Positions 23,656 to 35,690 of a stretch of DNA of 64,000 nucleotides are shown one piece after another. The notes below the pieces were generated by a model. It saw nothing but the letters and a program-made list of their open reading frames with translations. It searched no databases and was not told where the DNA came from. Numbering within the stretch: position 1 is the stretch's first letter; each line of letters starts with the position of its first letter. The stretch lies in NCBI RefSeq assembly GCF_042453785.1, contig NC_091674.1, forward strand, positions 30,639,501-30,703,500, read 5' to 3'. The DNA is from Malus domestica. Taxonomy: Eukaryota; Streptophyta; Magnoliopsida; Rosales; Rosaceae. Position numbers and translations under genes: made by a program.

Positions 23656-25128
23656 GTTCCTTCTGCAAAGGTTACCATAATTTGACAATCTATATTATGA
23701 ACGGGGAACATAGGGCCGAAAAAGAGTAAACATGGACGAACAGTAGTACTAAAAAGCAAGATTGATCGATTGATGCCAACAAAGTTCAAAGCGAAAGGAT
23801 CCGGCGAGGATGATTTCATGACCGTTCATCGTACATCTGTGCGACTAAAAATTATTTTAAAATTTGAAATTAAATATAAATAGTACAAAACGAAAATTGA
23901 CCGCATGATCAAAGATGAACGGTCACCATCAAAGGATCCTTAGGATCCCAAGGAAAATGATCACCAAACGAAAACTGACCGCACGATAAAAAATAAACGG
24001 TCACCATCAAAGGATCCCTAGGAAATTGCCCACCTTTTTGTCAGGATTTATGAGAAGTGTGGCAAAGCTTGCATTAACGTAGGAATTAGGAGGAGAAATT
24101 TGCAGATTTGAGTAGACAAGTAAGGTAGAGCACAATCAAATTCAAATCCTCTCAACTTAAATTTTATGGTTCTTCTCTGCATTCAAATTCAAGTTTTTAT
24201 CGGATCAACACATGTCAATACAATCGATAATAAGGGACCTCAAATAAGTATCGAATCTTGAATCTGCAATTTAGATTAGATTATAATACTGTGAAGTATT
24301 TGTTGTTAATTTAGATTGAGTTTAAAATGGTCCACGGATCATTGAGGAGAGGATCTAATAAGAGACGAGGATGATCCAAGGGGCAAGGATCGACAGAAAA
24401 CCCAAATAAGGCCTGGGAAGGTCCTCAGAGACCATTCCAATGTATGGTACGAAACCAAGGAGTGTCCATCGATAAAATGTTTGCCTCATTTTGCGCATTG
24501 TTAGAACTTGACAATACTCATTTAACTACTGGTTTGGTACTGAGATACTTTTATAAAAAGTGTGTATTAAAAAAATTGAGCTCAAAAAGGTGTTTGGTAA
24601 ACATTTTAAAAACAACTTATTTTCACAGTTTTTTGTGAAAAAAAAAAACTGAAAACGTGAAGTAGCGAAAATGAATTTATTCTCACAACACAATAGAATT
24701 TTTTTTTCAAAATACAGCAATACCAAACCAACCCTAAAAAGGTTGCTCAAAAGCTATTCGCATATGTTGATACGCGCATAACATGACCCGATAGATTGAC
24801 TACATTCCCCCAAAAGCACTCGAGGACATGCCTCACTTTTAAAACATTGATAAAAATTTGCACGATGTCAGTGTGTTTTGGTCTTAGAGAATTTGAATCT
24901 TTTACACTAGAATTCTAGATACAGAGAAATTTTTCAAAATGTCACTCTATGTCTCATAAAATGAGTAAAAAAACACGAAAAAATATTATATTTTTTCACT
25001 GCAATTAATACACGTGAAGTGCTACTTTAATTTTCAGTACCATGAAAAAATATGTCCCATCTGTCCTTAGGTTAAGGTGTGTGGTTTAGTGGTGATAGAG
25101 AAAATTATTGTCGTGTGGGTAGCATAAA
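23656..25128. other. Intergenic region with small repeats
   Basis: A block around 'aacggtcaccatcaaaggatcc' occurs twice (about 23918 and 23998). The rest (24020-25128) is AT-rich with a weak foldback near 24560-24720. No gene was recognised. Confidence 0.5.
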
Positions 25129-25270
25129 GAGTTGTGATATCCACACACTTTATTTTATTTTTTACACTTTTTTAATTTTCAACCGTCGGATCGGATTAAT
25201 TGAACAATATCAACGGACAGAAATTATCAAGAATGTGAAAAGTAAAATGAAATGTGTGGATAACACATGA
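25129..25270. mobile_element. hAT-type MITE, 145-bp family, copy 2
   Basis: GTTGTGATATCCACACAC at the left and GTGTGGATAACACATGAC at the right form the terminal inverted repeat. The central 'accgtcggatcggat' block is as in the other copies. Borders are approximate. It lies about 330 bp downstream of the thaumatin-like gene's stop codon. Confidence 0.75.
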
Positions 25271-25598
25271 CTAATATAAATATACAAAATCAAGGACCAC
25301 AAAAAAGAGAGAAAAATCAGCAGCAGTATGCAGACTATTGGATACCAAAACTGGCACACTTCTCAGACCAGAGTCAGAGAGAACTGAGAAAACTCATTTT
25401 ACCAAAATACCCCTCACCTTCCCATCTAATCACATCCATACATTAAAATATAGAAGAAATTCAGATACCCTTAAACCCTGCAACTAAAGCACAACCATAA
25501 ACTGAAGGTTAACAGAGCATTAACTCAGTAATACGGTATTAATTAAACCTTAATTAACTACTAGGGGATAATAAATAATTAAGATGGATGAGATGAGA

Positions 25599-26650
25599 TC
25601 AACGGTGGTGAGGGCAGAAGGTGACCAAGAAGTTCCCGCGAGTGCAGGTGGCGATGCTGGTGGGGTCGTCGTAAGCGTACGAGTAAGCCTTGGGGCACGC
25701 CGCCTTGAAGATCTTGGAGTACGCCGTCGGCTTGCACGACTGAGGGCTGCCGAAGCTGCCGGTGCAGCAGTACCTCGGAGAGTTGAAAGCAGAGCAAGCG
25801 CTCTTGCACGCCACCACCTGGCGGTTGTCGTGGGAGCGGACTTGGAGGCCGACAGGGCACATCATGTTCAAGTCGCTGACGCAGCCGGCGTAGCTGCACT
25901 TGCCGGAGCCCTTAAACGGGGTGATGGAGATGGCGAGGTTGTAGCCATCGACGAGGCTGACGTCGTAGAAGTCTTGTTCGTTTCCGAGGGTGATTTCCGC
26001 TAGGGTGGCGGGTGGGGTGCCACCTAGGCCGCTGCAGAAGAGGTTTCCGCCGCAGTCGCCGGTGGCGCAGCGGCCGCGGCCGGAGGCATCGAATGTGCAG
26101 CCGTGGCGGCCCCAGAAGCGGCCGGACCAGAGTGCGGGGAGGTGGAGGGTGTGGGCTTTGTTGGGTGGGAGGGTGAAGCCGCCGCGGGCAAGGATAGGCT
26201 GGCCGGCGCTCGGCTGGATGCCTGGCCACACTGGGTGGGTGCACTTGTTGTACATTGTTATTGTTGTGGCGGAGGAGACCGAAACTGCATTTAGGTCACA
26301 CGAAAAACATCATCAAGTTAGAAAACCAACTTGGTTTATGAAAAAATAAATGCACAAGAAACGAAATCACATTTTGTTTGAGAAAGATAAATACAGACTA
26401 TGGAGTAATGATTTTCGCACGCTCATTTTCTCGTTCTGCACATCTCTGTTTAGTTCTATCGTTTGATTCTTTTGAACAAACAAAGACGAGTAATAAACAA
26501 GAGTGGGCAGAAAGAGATCAGATCGTGCGAAAATTACTTCCCTAAGCCATAAACCTTATATATAGATATATGTGTATACATACCTAAAATGTAGAGAAAT
26601 AGGAGGGTGGGGAGCATGAGGGGGAGGCTAGTCTTCAGCAATGCGGCCAT
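25599..26650 (-). CDS. Thaumatin-like protein (PR-5 family)
   Basis: Secreted thaumatin-fold protein of the PR-5 family, acting in the apoplast; members may bind or cut beta-glucans. Two exons, 26584-26650 and 25599-26284, joined in phase across a 299-bp intron, give 250 residues. Residues 1 to about 28 form a hydrophobic signal peptide (MAALLKTSLPLMLPTLLFLY...). The mature part has the full set of 16 cysteines for eight disulphides, and residues that fit the acidic-cleft pattern (Arg in WGRHGC, Glu in AEITL, two Asp in DFYDVSLVDGYN, Asp in YAYDDP). The short first exon with the intron after the signal peptide is common in this family. Position next to CML27 and RABA6 fits Arabidopsis At1g18250/At1g73620. 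The last residues are CPHHR with no vacuolar tail seen. The 330 bp downstream (25271-25598) are AT-rich 3' region. Confidence 0.95.
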
Positions 26651-26741
26651 GGCTGAGACTTGAGAGATTATAAGAGAAGAAAACAGGGTTGCTCTGCTTC
26701 TGCAAAAGCCTTCTCTGTAAATTCATGGAGATGGGGAGGGG

Positions 26742-26749
26742 TTTTATAG
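26742..26749 (-). promoter_or_regulatory. TATA box of the thaumatin-like gene
   Basis: CTATAAAA on the minus strand, 92 bp before the ATG at 26650. Confidence 0.6.
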
Positions 26750-26890
26750 AGAAAGGAAAAGGGGTAAAAGTAAAGTAAAATGAGAATGGTAGGGTAACTG
26801 CTAATTACTCGAGAGCGAATGGTGGGTAACTTTTTTTTTAAATGAGCAAAAAACGAAGAAGGTTGAAATGTGCGCCTACAATTTGGGAAA

Positions 26891-27071
26891 GGGATCATCT
26901 TTAGATCCCTTTTACCAAGTTTACCAAGTTCATCTATCCAGACTATTGAAATTTGTTCAAACGGCTAAAGTTATTACAATTTTTAAAAAGGCATCCTGTT
27001 TGTAGCTGTTGGATTAAATTTCACTAGTCCAAATAAATGAACTTGATGGACTTGGTTAAAGGGATCCGTAT
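26891..27071. mobile_element. Foldback MITE 'ggatccctttaccaag'
   Basis: The left arm reads GATCCCTTTTACCAAG and the right arm, on the other strand, GGATCCCTTTAACCAAG. The centre holds 'ggctaaagttattacaattt' and 'gtttgtagctgttggattaa', which also occur in the two foldbacks at 27969 and 28185. No target duplication could be fixed. Confidence 0.65.
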
Positions 27072-27563
27072 AATTTGTATGTAATGAAATTTAAAAGTCT
27101 TTTTAAAAATGATTTTTAACATGATTCCAAATTTTGGTTTTTAAAATTTAAAATTAATAGTAGTGATTTTTAATATTGTTTACCGTATATCATTTTGATC
27201 ATTCTTCAAATTTATATTATATTGAAGAAATTACAATTCAAATGGAGGGGTTGATTTAACAAAAATACTTTTAATTAACAGAGATTTTTTACTAAGGGAT
27301 CAAAATGATTGACGGTGGATAATCTCACAAACCACTTCTATTGATTTTAAACTTTAAAGATCAAAATAAGTTATTTCAATCTCAATAATCATTTTGACTG
27401 AAAAAGACTTGTTCAATGAAATAGTAAGAGGAGAGAGAGGACTGGGTAATGCAGCGCCATGTTGAATTTTTTTTTTCAGTGTATCTAAGAAACGAGGTAG
27501 GAGACCAGCTGTTATAATTCAAATGAAAATATAATTTTCTCTTTATTTATATAATAACATATA
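27072..27563. other. Intergenic AT-rich stretch
   Basis: About 490 bp of AT-rich DNA with no gene or defined repeat recognised. Confidence 0.5.
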
Positions 27564-27676
27564 GGGGTATGATATTATTCACACATCATTTTTTACTTCT
27601 CTCACATCTTTTTAGTTTTTAACTATCGAATCAGATGAATTAAAAAAGATCAATGAACATAAATTAGGAGATGTGC
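27564..27676. mobile_element. hAT-type MITE, 145-bp family, copy 3 (truncated)
   Basis: GGGGTATGATATTATTCACAC at the left end and the 'ctatcgaatcagatgaatt' centre match the family. The right end is worn away. Confidence 0.6.
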
Positions 27677-27968
27677 TTACATATAACGTATCGATCTCGT
27701 GTTTTAGGTATATAAAAAAAATATCTACAAGGCAGGTTGCAATTGCAAGAGGTGAGTGGGTGGTGACTGACAAACTGCTCAAACTTCAAGATCAGAGGGT
27801 CAGTGGGGGAGAACTTGTCAGTATCCAAGAAAAAAGAAGCCTAAATAGTGTGGTACTTTTACACATTCACATGGCAGTAGCCTAGGAGGAATCAAACTGG
27901 TACTGCATGAGGCTTTAGGAAATAATAAACAAAAGTGAAGGTACTATTGGTACAATGGTTTCCAGTGG

Positions 27969-28162
27969 ATTTGGATCCTCTTCGAGGCAATGCCTCGGGA
28001 TCCTTCTGATCGGACAATATAAGTCGTTGAATTTTGATTTAACGGCTATAATTATTACAATTTTTAGAGGGACCTTCTGTTTGTAGCAATTGGATCAAAA
28101 TCCAATAACATGTGTTGTCCGGTCAGGAGGATCCCGAGGTATTGCCTCGAGAGGATACAAAT
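27969..28162. mobile_element. Foldback MITE with 'ggatcctc' ends, copy 1
   Basis: Arms of about 48 bp pair almost fully: ATTTGGATCCTC...GATCGGACAA on the left and its complement ending GAGGATACAAAT on the right. The centre holds 'attattacaatttttagagg' and 'ttggatcaaaatccaa'. No clear target duplication. Confidence 0.8.
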
Positions 28163-28184
28163 CTGTTCCTAGTGACTATCTACA

Positions 28185-28344
28185 GATTTGGATCCTCTCT
28201 TGAGCTTAGGAGGCTGACCCTCCTAAGCAAATCACAACAAGGAGTCCCTCTAAAAATTGTAATAATTGTAGCCGTTGGATCAAAATCCAACTACACGTGT
28301 GATTTGCCCATAATGCCTCTTAAGCTCAGGAGAGTATCCAAATC
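28185..28344. mobile_element. Foldback MITE with 'ggatcctc' ends, copy 2
   Basis: Ends GATTTGGATCCTCTC and GAGAGTATCCAAATC. It shares the outer end and the 'gccgttggatcaaaatccaa' centre with the neighbour at 27969 but has different arm sequence between (CTTAGGAGG type), so it is a related subfamily and not a copy of it. Confidence 0.75.
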
Positions 28345-29912
28345 CACCAACTACACTTGGAATATCTCATATAGACGAAGTTATAGATAGATCACAAAGG
28401 GTGATCTCCGTATATCGAATTAACATTAGTGTTATAGAAATTAAATTTAAATTGCATGTTTCGCATATAATGGTATCCCATTTAAAGCTGCGGGTTAGAC
28501 TTTTCTTCTTGTTCTTTTCACAAAATGGTAATTCAGCCATAACACAAAAAACGCAAAAACCATTATTCATAGTTGAATTCACCTTTTTAATACGATCTTT
28601 CAGTCTTACGACAATAACACTTATTTTATCTAACACATAACAATGCATGATTAGATTTAGATATTAGGACAGCACCAACACATGATTCGAACTTGAATGA
28701 ATGATTCGTGTTGCGTTCCCCAATTGGCATACTCTCAAGTTTGCAAGTTTGCAAAATTGAGCGTGTACATAAATCTTTGTCCCCTATCAACTCTTACCTC
28801 AATAGGAATTTGAAAAAAAATCAATTGCAAGCATTAAATATTCTGCATTCATTTTGTGCGTAGGGTTTTTGTGGCCTCTATTATTATTTGACACATGTTA
28901 AATTTATAACAATAAAATTAAAAAAAAAAAAACTTATTAACACATAACAATTACAAAAACTCACCGCTAAAAATGAATGTAAAATATTTGAACTAACCAT
29001 TAAAAATGAAAAATATAAAGCTGTAAGCCTCTGAGGGTGCACCACCTCGAAACTCTCATCGAGTCATTTGCCTAATAGACTCTGTTGGAATTATTGTCGC
29101 TTATAATGAACTCTGCATAGTGCAGTCTGTAGAGATCTAATCTAAGTTGATTACCTTATTATTTTATTCGATTAATTAATCTTTTGTATTTTTCCATTTT
29201 TTAAAGATTATATTTACTTTATATTACACAAGGAGCGTAAATTTGACATCATGATCTTTTCACGAAAAATAGGAGATAACTTGTGACGAAACTCGGTTAT
29301 ACGATTCCGAGTCTTTTAGATTCAGGATAGTTAGTTGGGTATTACACTTTACTCGTGATCACGATTAAGCAGATTCATAGCTTACAAAATATTGAATTCA
29401 AGACCTTTTTTTTGTTTTTTCGCGAAACTACTGTTCGCACTATTCCACTGTACCACTTGTCATGGTTAACTTTGAGATCATAATCAAACGCACAATACAT
29501 TTTGCATGCTTGCTTTACGTTATGTGTTGTTATTTGTTAATAATATACGCATGAATGAGAGGATGTAATTTTGCATTTTGTCCACGAGAACGTGTTCAGA
29601 TTGAGACATGTGATCAGGGGCCCAGTCACAACCAAATAACTTAATTTTTATAGAAATAGGCCCAAATCCTTGAACTAGATATGTTGGGTGGGCTAGGTGG
29701 ATTCTTGCTGGGCTCAGTGTTTTAACTTTTCAGAGCTTTTTTGTTGCTCTGTGGGTTTGGGCTATACCAGGCCTGGAGGGATGATCAAGGGTGGCATTTC
29801 CATTGTGAGAGAAAATTTTGGGTAACATCGACGGACCATCTAGTTATAGTCTGACCACTATATATCAACAAACATATCGACATGTTAAGTCACTATTGTC
29901 ATATTATTCATA
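28345..29912. other. Intergenic region without a recognised gene
   Basis: AT-rich DNA with short open frames only. 29040-29460 holds scattered sequence resembling decayed repeat. No RNA gene or host gene was recognised. Confidence 0.5.
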
Positions 29913-30057
29913 GGGGTGTGATATCCACACACCCAATTTTACTTCTCACATACCTTTTTAATTTTCGACCGTCGGATTGGATGAATTGAAGAAGATCAAC
30001 GGACAAAAATTATTAAGGGTGTGAGAAGTAAAATAGGATGTGTGGATAGCACACCCC
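29913..30057. mobile_element. hAT-type MITE, 145-bp family, best copy
   Basis: Ends GGGGTGTGATATCCACACA and TGTGTGGATAGCACACCCC, nearly perfect inverted repeats, with the exact 8-bp duplication TATTCATA (29905-29912 and 30058-30065). The whole 145 bp is close to palindromic around 'accgtcggattggatgaatt'. An 8-bp duplication fits the hAT superfamily. This is the reference copy for six other matches in the window. Confidence 0.9.
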
Positions 30058-30065
30058 TATTCATA

Positions 30066-33000
30066 TTATATGGATGATTTGATATGCTTCGGTTTCATTA
30101 TCTTGTTGGTAGACCTAACATGACAGCGTGACTCAAATTTTCTCCCACTCTCGAATTAATTTAATATCTATAAGCTCAAATTCGAGAACAAATAACACGA
30201 AACTGTGAATTTCTTCGCACGTAAAGATAAATATTTGACACTCGGGGAGAATTTAAGGAAAGAAACAATTGTTTTTCAATTTTTTTTTTCTTGGCCAAAC
30301 AGAGATAAAGTGGTTGAAGCTACCGAGATTAGCCTAACCGTGAAGATGCGTAGAGTGATGGACATGAATAGGATAGATTCACGGTTCAAAATCCTTGAAT
30401 GTAACCATGGCTGGCAACAAAGCATTGGAAAAGAAATACAATAACAACAAAGCGTTATTTCTCTAAGTGGATTTGTTATATGTATCCTAAAATGTAATTT
30501 TGTATATAATTCATTATCATAAGTATTCGACGTGACAATAAAAAACCGATTGTCGACAAAGTTCAATGGAGAAAGAAATAATAAATAATAAATAATAAAT
30601 AAAAGAGGTCGAACTTTCATGAAGATATTCAAATATTGAGTGTCAGATGGAGGGAGAGAGAAGCAGACTAGTCGTCTGTGTAGAGAGAAGAAGACGACCC
30701 CATAAGTCGTATATAAGAAAGGAAATAGTGAAAACATGGTGAAAAATAATTTAACCAAATAAGGCAAAAACTTGTGGTCTCACTGTCCCTCCCACCTTCC
30801 CACGTATATATCTTGTCTAAGCACTCTAGGTATTGTCAATATCTCCTCCTGCGGCTACCCAGCTTTCTTGCTGATTCCGTACCAGTAATTAACAGCCTCA
30901 GTCAATTCTCTGCCACCTACGTACATTTTAATTCTGTTTTCTTTTTCCTTCAAACTCCATATGGTAGATTTTTATATAACAGCCACAGGAGGCTAGCTTT
31001 ATCTTCCATTCTTTGATGGGAGAAGGGGTTGTCACATCATGTTTAACCAACTACTAATATTCCACAACATATTTTTGGTTTGAAACAGTAGAAAAACTTG
31101 TGTAATGATATTCAGATCGCGTCGTTCTTTGGGCATCTTTTATAAGAACCTGAAACCTTTCTGTGTTAGAATACTCCAAAATTTATTTGATTGTATTGTG
31201 TGTGAACGAGATGACCTAATACCGTGTATTGAATATTACTCTCTCAAGTGGGCTACTAACACACGCACAAAAGCGTACCTATATGATTGTGACTTAATAT
31301 GCATGATGAGATACCATACACCTGTGTGAATACATAGCTAGGGGGACCATTTAGCTTGTGCATGCAAGATAGGGCAAAAAGCTTTGCCTGCATATACTGC
31401 CAAATCAAGGACAATCTTTTATGTCGATAGCTCTACCAATGCATTTGATAAATTGCCATTTTATTGTGAAGGGAAAGGTCCGAAAGGAGAGTTAAGTAAA
31501 ACAGTTTGGTACGTGTCGGCAAAATATGTAATGACAGAGAGTATTCTACACACACACATATTACACATTGTCATAGTTATATTCGTTGAATGATTGTTAG
31601 TATACGTTTGTCCTACTGTGCAGATAAATTTGAGTAAATGGATCGTGGACTTGTTTGGTCCATGCACGTAGTGTTTTACATATTCAAGTAACATGCAGGT
31701 TCATCGTAAATATTATCTTCGTTGTCATGCATGAGTATAATTCGACGTTTCTTTATAAATATATCACTAAATCAAAGAGTAGTTGGTTGGTATTCTATAT
31801 TTACTATATATTTTTCGACGAGGGTGGATGTACATTGGAACCCAGGTGATTTGAGGACCACCTTGAGGCCGAGAAACAAGCATGTGAAGGTCCTCTGGGG
31901 ATATGAGTCCATTTTGTGTCTATCAAGTGTTTGATATAAAGTTATCTAAGCATATCTCAACAGCACTCGGTAGGTTTTTTCGACAACACTCGACAAATGC
32001 TCTTAATAGCACTCATTAGATTTCTATGAGAAATTTCGATATCTGTTGACATGGTTCGGCTGACGAAAACAAGTTCACCAAGTGTTGATGAAATGCATCG
32101 AAGAATAAATTGAAATTTGTTTGCGTGCTTTGCGCTATGTTTATATCTACAAAATTTGGACATTAACATTAGAACCTCCAAAGTTCAAATCATGAATCAA
32201 CCATTGTATATTAGTAGCTATACTTACAAATTTTATAACATATACTTGTGTTGAATTTCAAAGTTTATTATATTAAAACTGTGGATTAATTGGTTTCTTA
32301 TAGGAATCTCTCTCTCCCCCTCTGGACAGAAACATATTTATGAGAGAGTATTACTGTAACTGGCGGATGACCTATACTGCAAATAAATTTGGCTGACTTT
32401 TAGACAATGTGAAGCTGCATTTGCATTTGGCTAACACTAAACTGTGAAAACTGCAAAAGGGGTGTCATTGCATGCACGAAAGAGAGAGACCTGAAATGCA
32501 TGTAAATATATGTGTGAGAAATCTCATGTGTCTGCAAATGGTTAAGCGATGAGGCGCAGAGACCGTAAAAAGTACCGACACAGGGTGTAAAACAGTGAAA
32601 AGAGAGCTAAATGGCGAGCAAGAAATTAACAAAATAAAAAAGGACGACGCTTATTGCCGAGGAGGAAGAGGAACCAAATATTAAGGGAAGAGATCTTCAT
32701 TTTTTTTTAATCATTATGGGGATTAATACATCGAATTTTGACTATTCGAATTGTGTATTTTTCAAGTTGTACTTTATAAATCATCCTTGCAAAATATTAG
32801 TCAAATTGAAAATATTTAAGACATCTAATTGGGTTCAAAGAAATGAACGAATACTTTGTTATATAAGAAATAATGAAATTTGATATTAATAATTAAATAG
32901 GCAAATAATTTCGGATTGAATTGAATTTTTGTAAGGATGATATATGAATCGAAATTCGTTGAAATTCGTGGAGTGAGCCCCACACCTAATCCTTTTTTTT

Positions 33001-33175
33001 TTTTTTTAAATGAGGATCCCTTTGCATATATATATATATATATATGCATGTAAATATCTCATCCATCTTCTCTCTTTGTCAAGCAAACGCATATCGATGA
33101 GATTCTACGTACTACTACTGCTATAGAGTACTGCACCTGTTAAAAAATTTCTAATTTCTAAAGCTAGCTAGCCGC

Positions 33176-33223
<48 letters not shown>

Positions 33224-33397
33224 ACGCGTTCTTGTCAAGATACCAACAAAACTCTAAAAGTAAGTACCTTATAATTAGCTCCCATTTTACTTGTCCCTCT
33301 TAGTTAATTATCTTGGTTGATCTCTCTCTAATTTTACTTATAATGATTAAATATCTTGATAAACCTTGGAGGGTGCTAAATGGTCTATTAAAATAAG
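30066..33397. other. Intergenic region without a recognised gene
   Basis: 3.3 kb without a convincing gene. 31850-32110 shares a diverged block with 54832-55100 ('cgacaacactcgacaa', 'tcaatatctgttgatat' and 'ctgacgacaacaag' types). A CT microsatellite fills 33179-33221. A 163-codon minus-strand frame (30276-30767) is low-complexity and was not accepted. I searched by eye for common plant microRNA sequences and saw none. Confidence 0.5.
33179..33221. repeat. CT microsatellite
   Basis: Uninterrupted CT/TC dinucleotides over about 43 bases. Confidence 0.95.
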
Positions 33398-33531
33398 AGT
33401 GGTCATATCCACACCATTTTTGTCTTCTGTGCACACAATTCAATTTTCTGCCTTTGGTCGAAAGAATAAAAGAGGATCAAAAGACATAAATTAATAAGGA
33501 ATATGCTGAAGATAAAAAGAGGTGTGCGGTT
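33398..33531. mobile_element. hAT-type MITE, 145-bp family, diverged copy
   Basis: 'gtggtcatatccacacca' at the left and 'aaaaagaggtgtgcggtta' at the right, with the purine-rich 'aagaggatcaaaagacataa' arm, place it in the family. It is strongly diverged. Confidence 0.5.
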
Positions 33532-33709
33532 AGTAACTCCCTTGAAATAAAATGATGCAATTTTTTTTTTAAATAAACAAACTCTCAATTAGTGGCGAAG
33601 CCAGTAATTGACAGGGGGAGGGGCGAAGTTAAAAGAGTGCAAGGTTCAAAAGAATAGCAACAATCATTTTATATAGTAATGTCTTCCATAATTTATCAAT
33701 ACAAACAAA

Positions 33710-35339
33710 TTACAATTGTTGCCGATGAGGTTTCATATCATGAAAACGTCGCATAATAGGTTCATTATCAATAAAAACAAATACATCTCTCTCAATGTAA
33801 ACAACCATGCTATCACTCAACCATTGATTTCCCATTTTGTTATACAATGGTGTTTTCACAATCTTCATAGCAGAAAAGCTTTCTCCACTGAAGCGGTTGC
33901 AACCGGTAACACCAAAGCCAATGTAAGAAGCTTATACACTAATATATAGCTTGCACACCTCCCGGTCTTCACCAACTCATTTGCAAGATCACCAATTCCT
34001 CTCAATGATGAAAACTCACTATGCATCTTCATATCGTGAATGTAATTGTCAAGTTGAATTGGAATATTCATGAGGTCCATACGATCAAAATCTTGAGGAT
34101 AAAGTTGAGTTAGACGAACAATTTTTGCTTTGTCAAAAGATACAAAATTATTCACCAGACTCAAACATGCCATACAAAGAAGCAACTCGGTGTTTACCTT
34201 ATTGAAGCAATCATTCAATTCCTTTAATTGCGTATCAAGGACTTGAAAATAGAGGTCCACACGATAGTAATGGAAGTTTGTGAGTCTTGGAGATTTACGC
34301 CTTGATTTTCCGGGTACGAAATGCAAATCCTCCATGTTAGGAACGACAATATCATGCTCTTGACAAAACTTTTGTACATCATCAAGCAAGTCCCCAAAGT
34401 CATCATCTCTCAAGGATTATAGTCTTTGCTTGCATACTTCCACTAACGCCATTGCATTCACAATATCTTGATCTTTCTTTTGTAATGCTTGTGATAACTC
34501 ATTTGTAACTCTCAATATGAGTCTCATATAAAAAAGGTGAAACACAAAATCAAAAGTTTGTATGTTATGGAATAACTAACTTGTTTCACCGAAATTGTCT
34601 TGGTTGGTATCATCTTTAATCCATTCAAGCACCTCCACCACAGCTTCAAACATGACAATAATACTAACTATAGTACCATAATGTGAGTTCCAATGTGTAT
34701 GACAAGGACGCATGAGACTGCTCTCTTGATTTAACCCTCTACCCGTTTCAAGATCACCAATATCAAGAGCTTTCTTAATTTGTTCTAGTTGTTTCTCTCT
34801 AAATGCATCACGATGCTTACACGATGATCCAATAGTATTGACCAAAATACTAGCATTGTTGAAGAAAATGACGACACCCTTAATTCCCTTTGTAACGGCT
34901 ACAAGAGCTAGTTGAAGTTGTTGTGCAAAACAATGAACATAAAATGCTTGAGGATACTTGCTCAAAATCTTTGTTTTAAGGCCATTTAGCTCACCTTTCA
35001 TATTACTAGCTCCATCATAGCCCTGTCCCCGTAACTTGGACATAAATTTGTTGTAGTAAACAATCTCTCAATAGTCTCTTCAAGTGAGCTACTAGTTGTA
35101 GAAGAGACATGTTGCACACCCAAAAACTTTTCAATTGCTTCTCCTTTTTTGTTCACATAACGCAATACCACCACCATTTGCTCTTTAGTTGAAGAATCAC
35201 GTGATCCATCAACCAAAAGAGAGAAAAAATCACCTTCCATATCTTTAGTGATTGCATCTATACTTTCAATGGCACAAGCACAGACAAGGTCTTTTTGAAT
35301 ATCGGAAGAAGTATACTTAAGATTCTTGGGAGCATTCAC
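33710..35339 (-). pseudogene. hAT transposase (TTF-type/DUF4371 and hAT dimerisation domains), broken
   Basis: Three adjoining frames in order read as a ZMYM/TTF-type hAT transposase. 34998-35339 covers the RNase H-like start (FFSLLVDGSRDSSTKEQM). 34576-35043 continues with GQGYDGASNMKGELNGLKTK, HCFAQQLQLALVAV and THWNSHYGT. 33710-34413 ends with the dimerisation part (LALVLPVATASVEKAF, then AMKIVKTPLYNKMGNQWLSD and a stop at 33710-33712). There is a frame change near 35040, an interruption near 34415-34575, and a one-base shift near 33868 within the conserved ASVEKAFSAMK motif. The N-terminal zinc-finger part is missing, cut at the CACTA end. It is not expected to make active enzyme. Confidence 0.88.
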
Positions 35340-35690
35340 TACTACAATATTAGCTTTAGGTGGCGGATGATGGTGGCGGATATTAGAAAATCATGTCGGA
35401 TAAATTATATTCGACACATCATTTAATTACTGGCGGATATTAGAAAAATCATGTCGGTTATATCCGACATAAATTCCTGGCGGATATCAAGAAAATACTG
35501 GTGGATATTTACTGGTGGTATTTTTGAATCTTTTTAAAAATATTTTTTACATATTCTGGCGGTTTTTAAGTTAATGGTGGCGGTTATAACCGACAGAAAT
35601 TGACTATTTTATTCTTTTACTTTATGGCGGTTATTATTTTAGTATTCTGGTTGTTATAACCAATATAAATGAAAATTTTATTATTTTAAA
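35337..35690 (+). mobile_element. CACTA (En/Spm) terminal fragment inside the hAT element
   Basis: Begins CACTACTACAATATTAGC, the classical CACTA terminus, followed by repeated subterminal motifs 'tggcggatatt', 'atgtcggttatatccgaca' and 'ggcggttataaccgacag'. No matching right end was found, so it is a fragment. It lies exactly where the hAT transposase reading ends. Confidence 0.75.

Noticed and set aside
30276-30767. 163-codon hydrophobic minus-strand frame
   Set aside because: Low-complexity, AT-driven composition with no family motif and no related copy.
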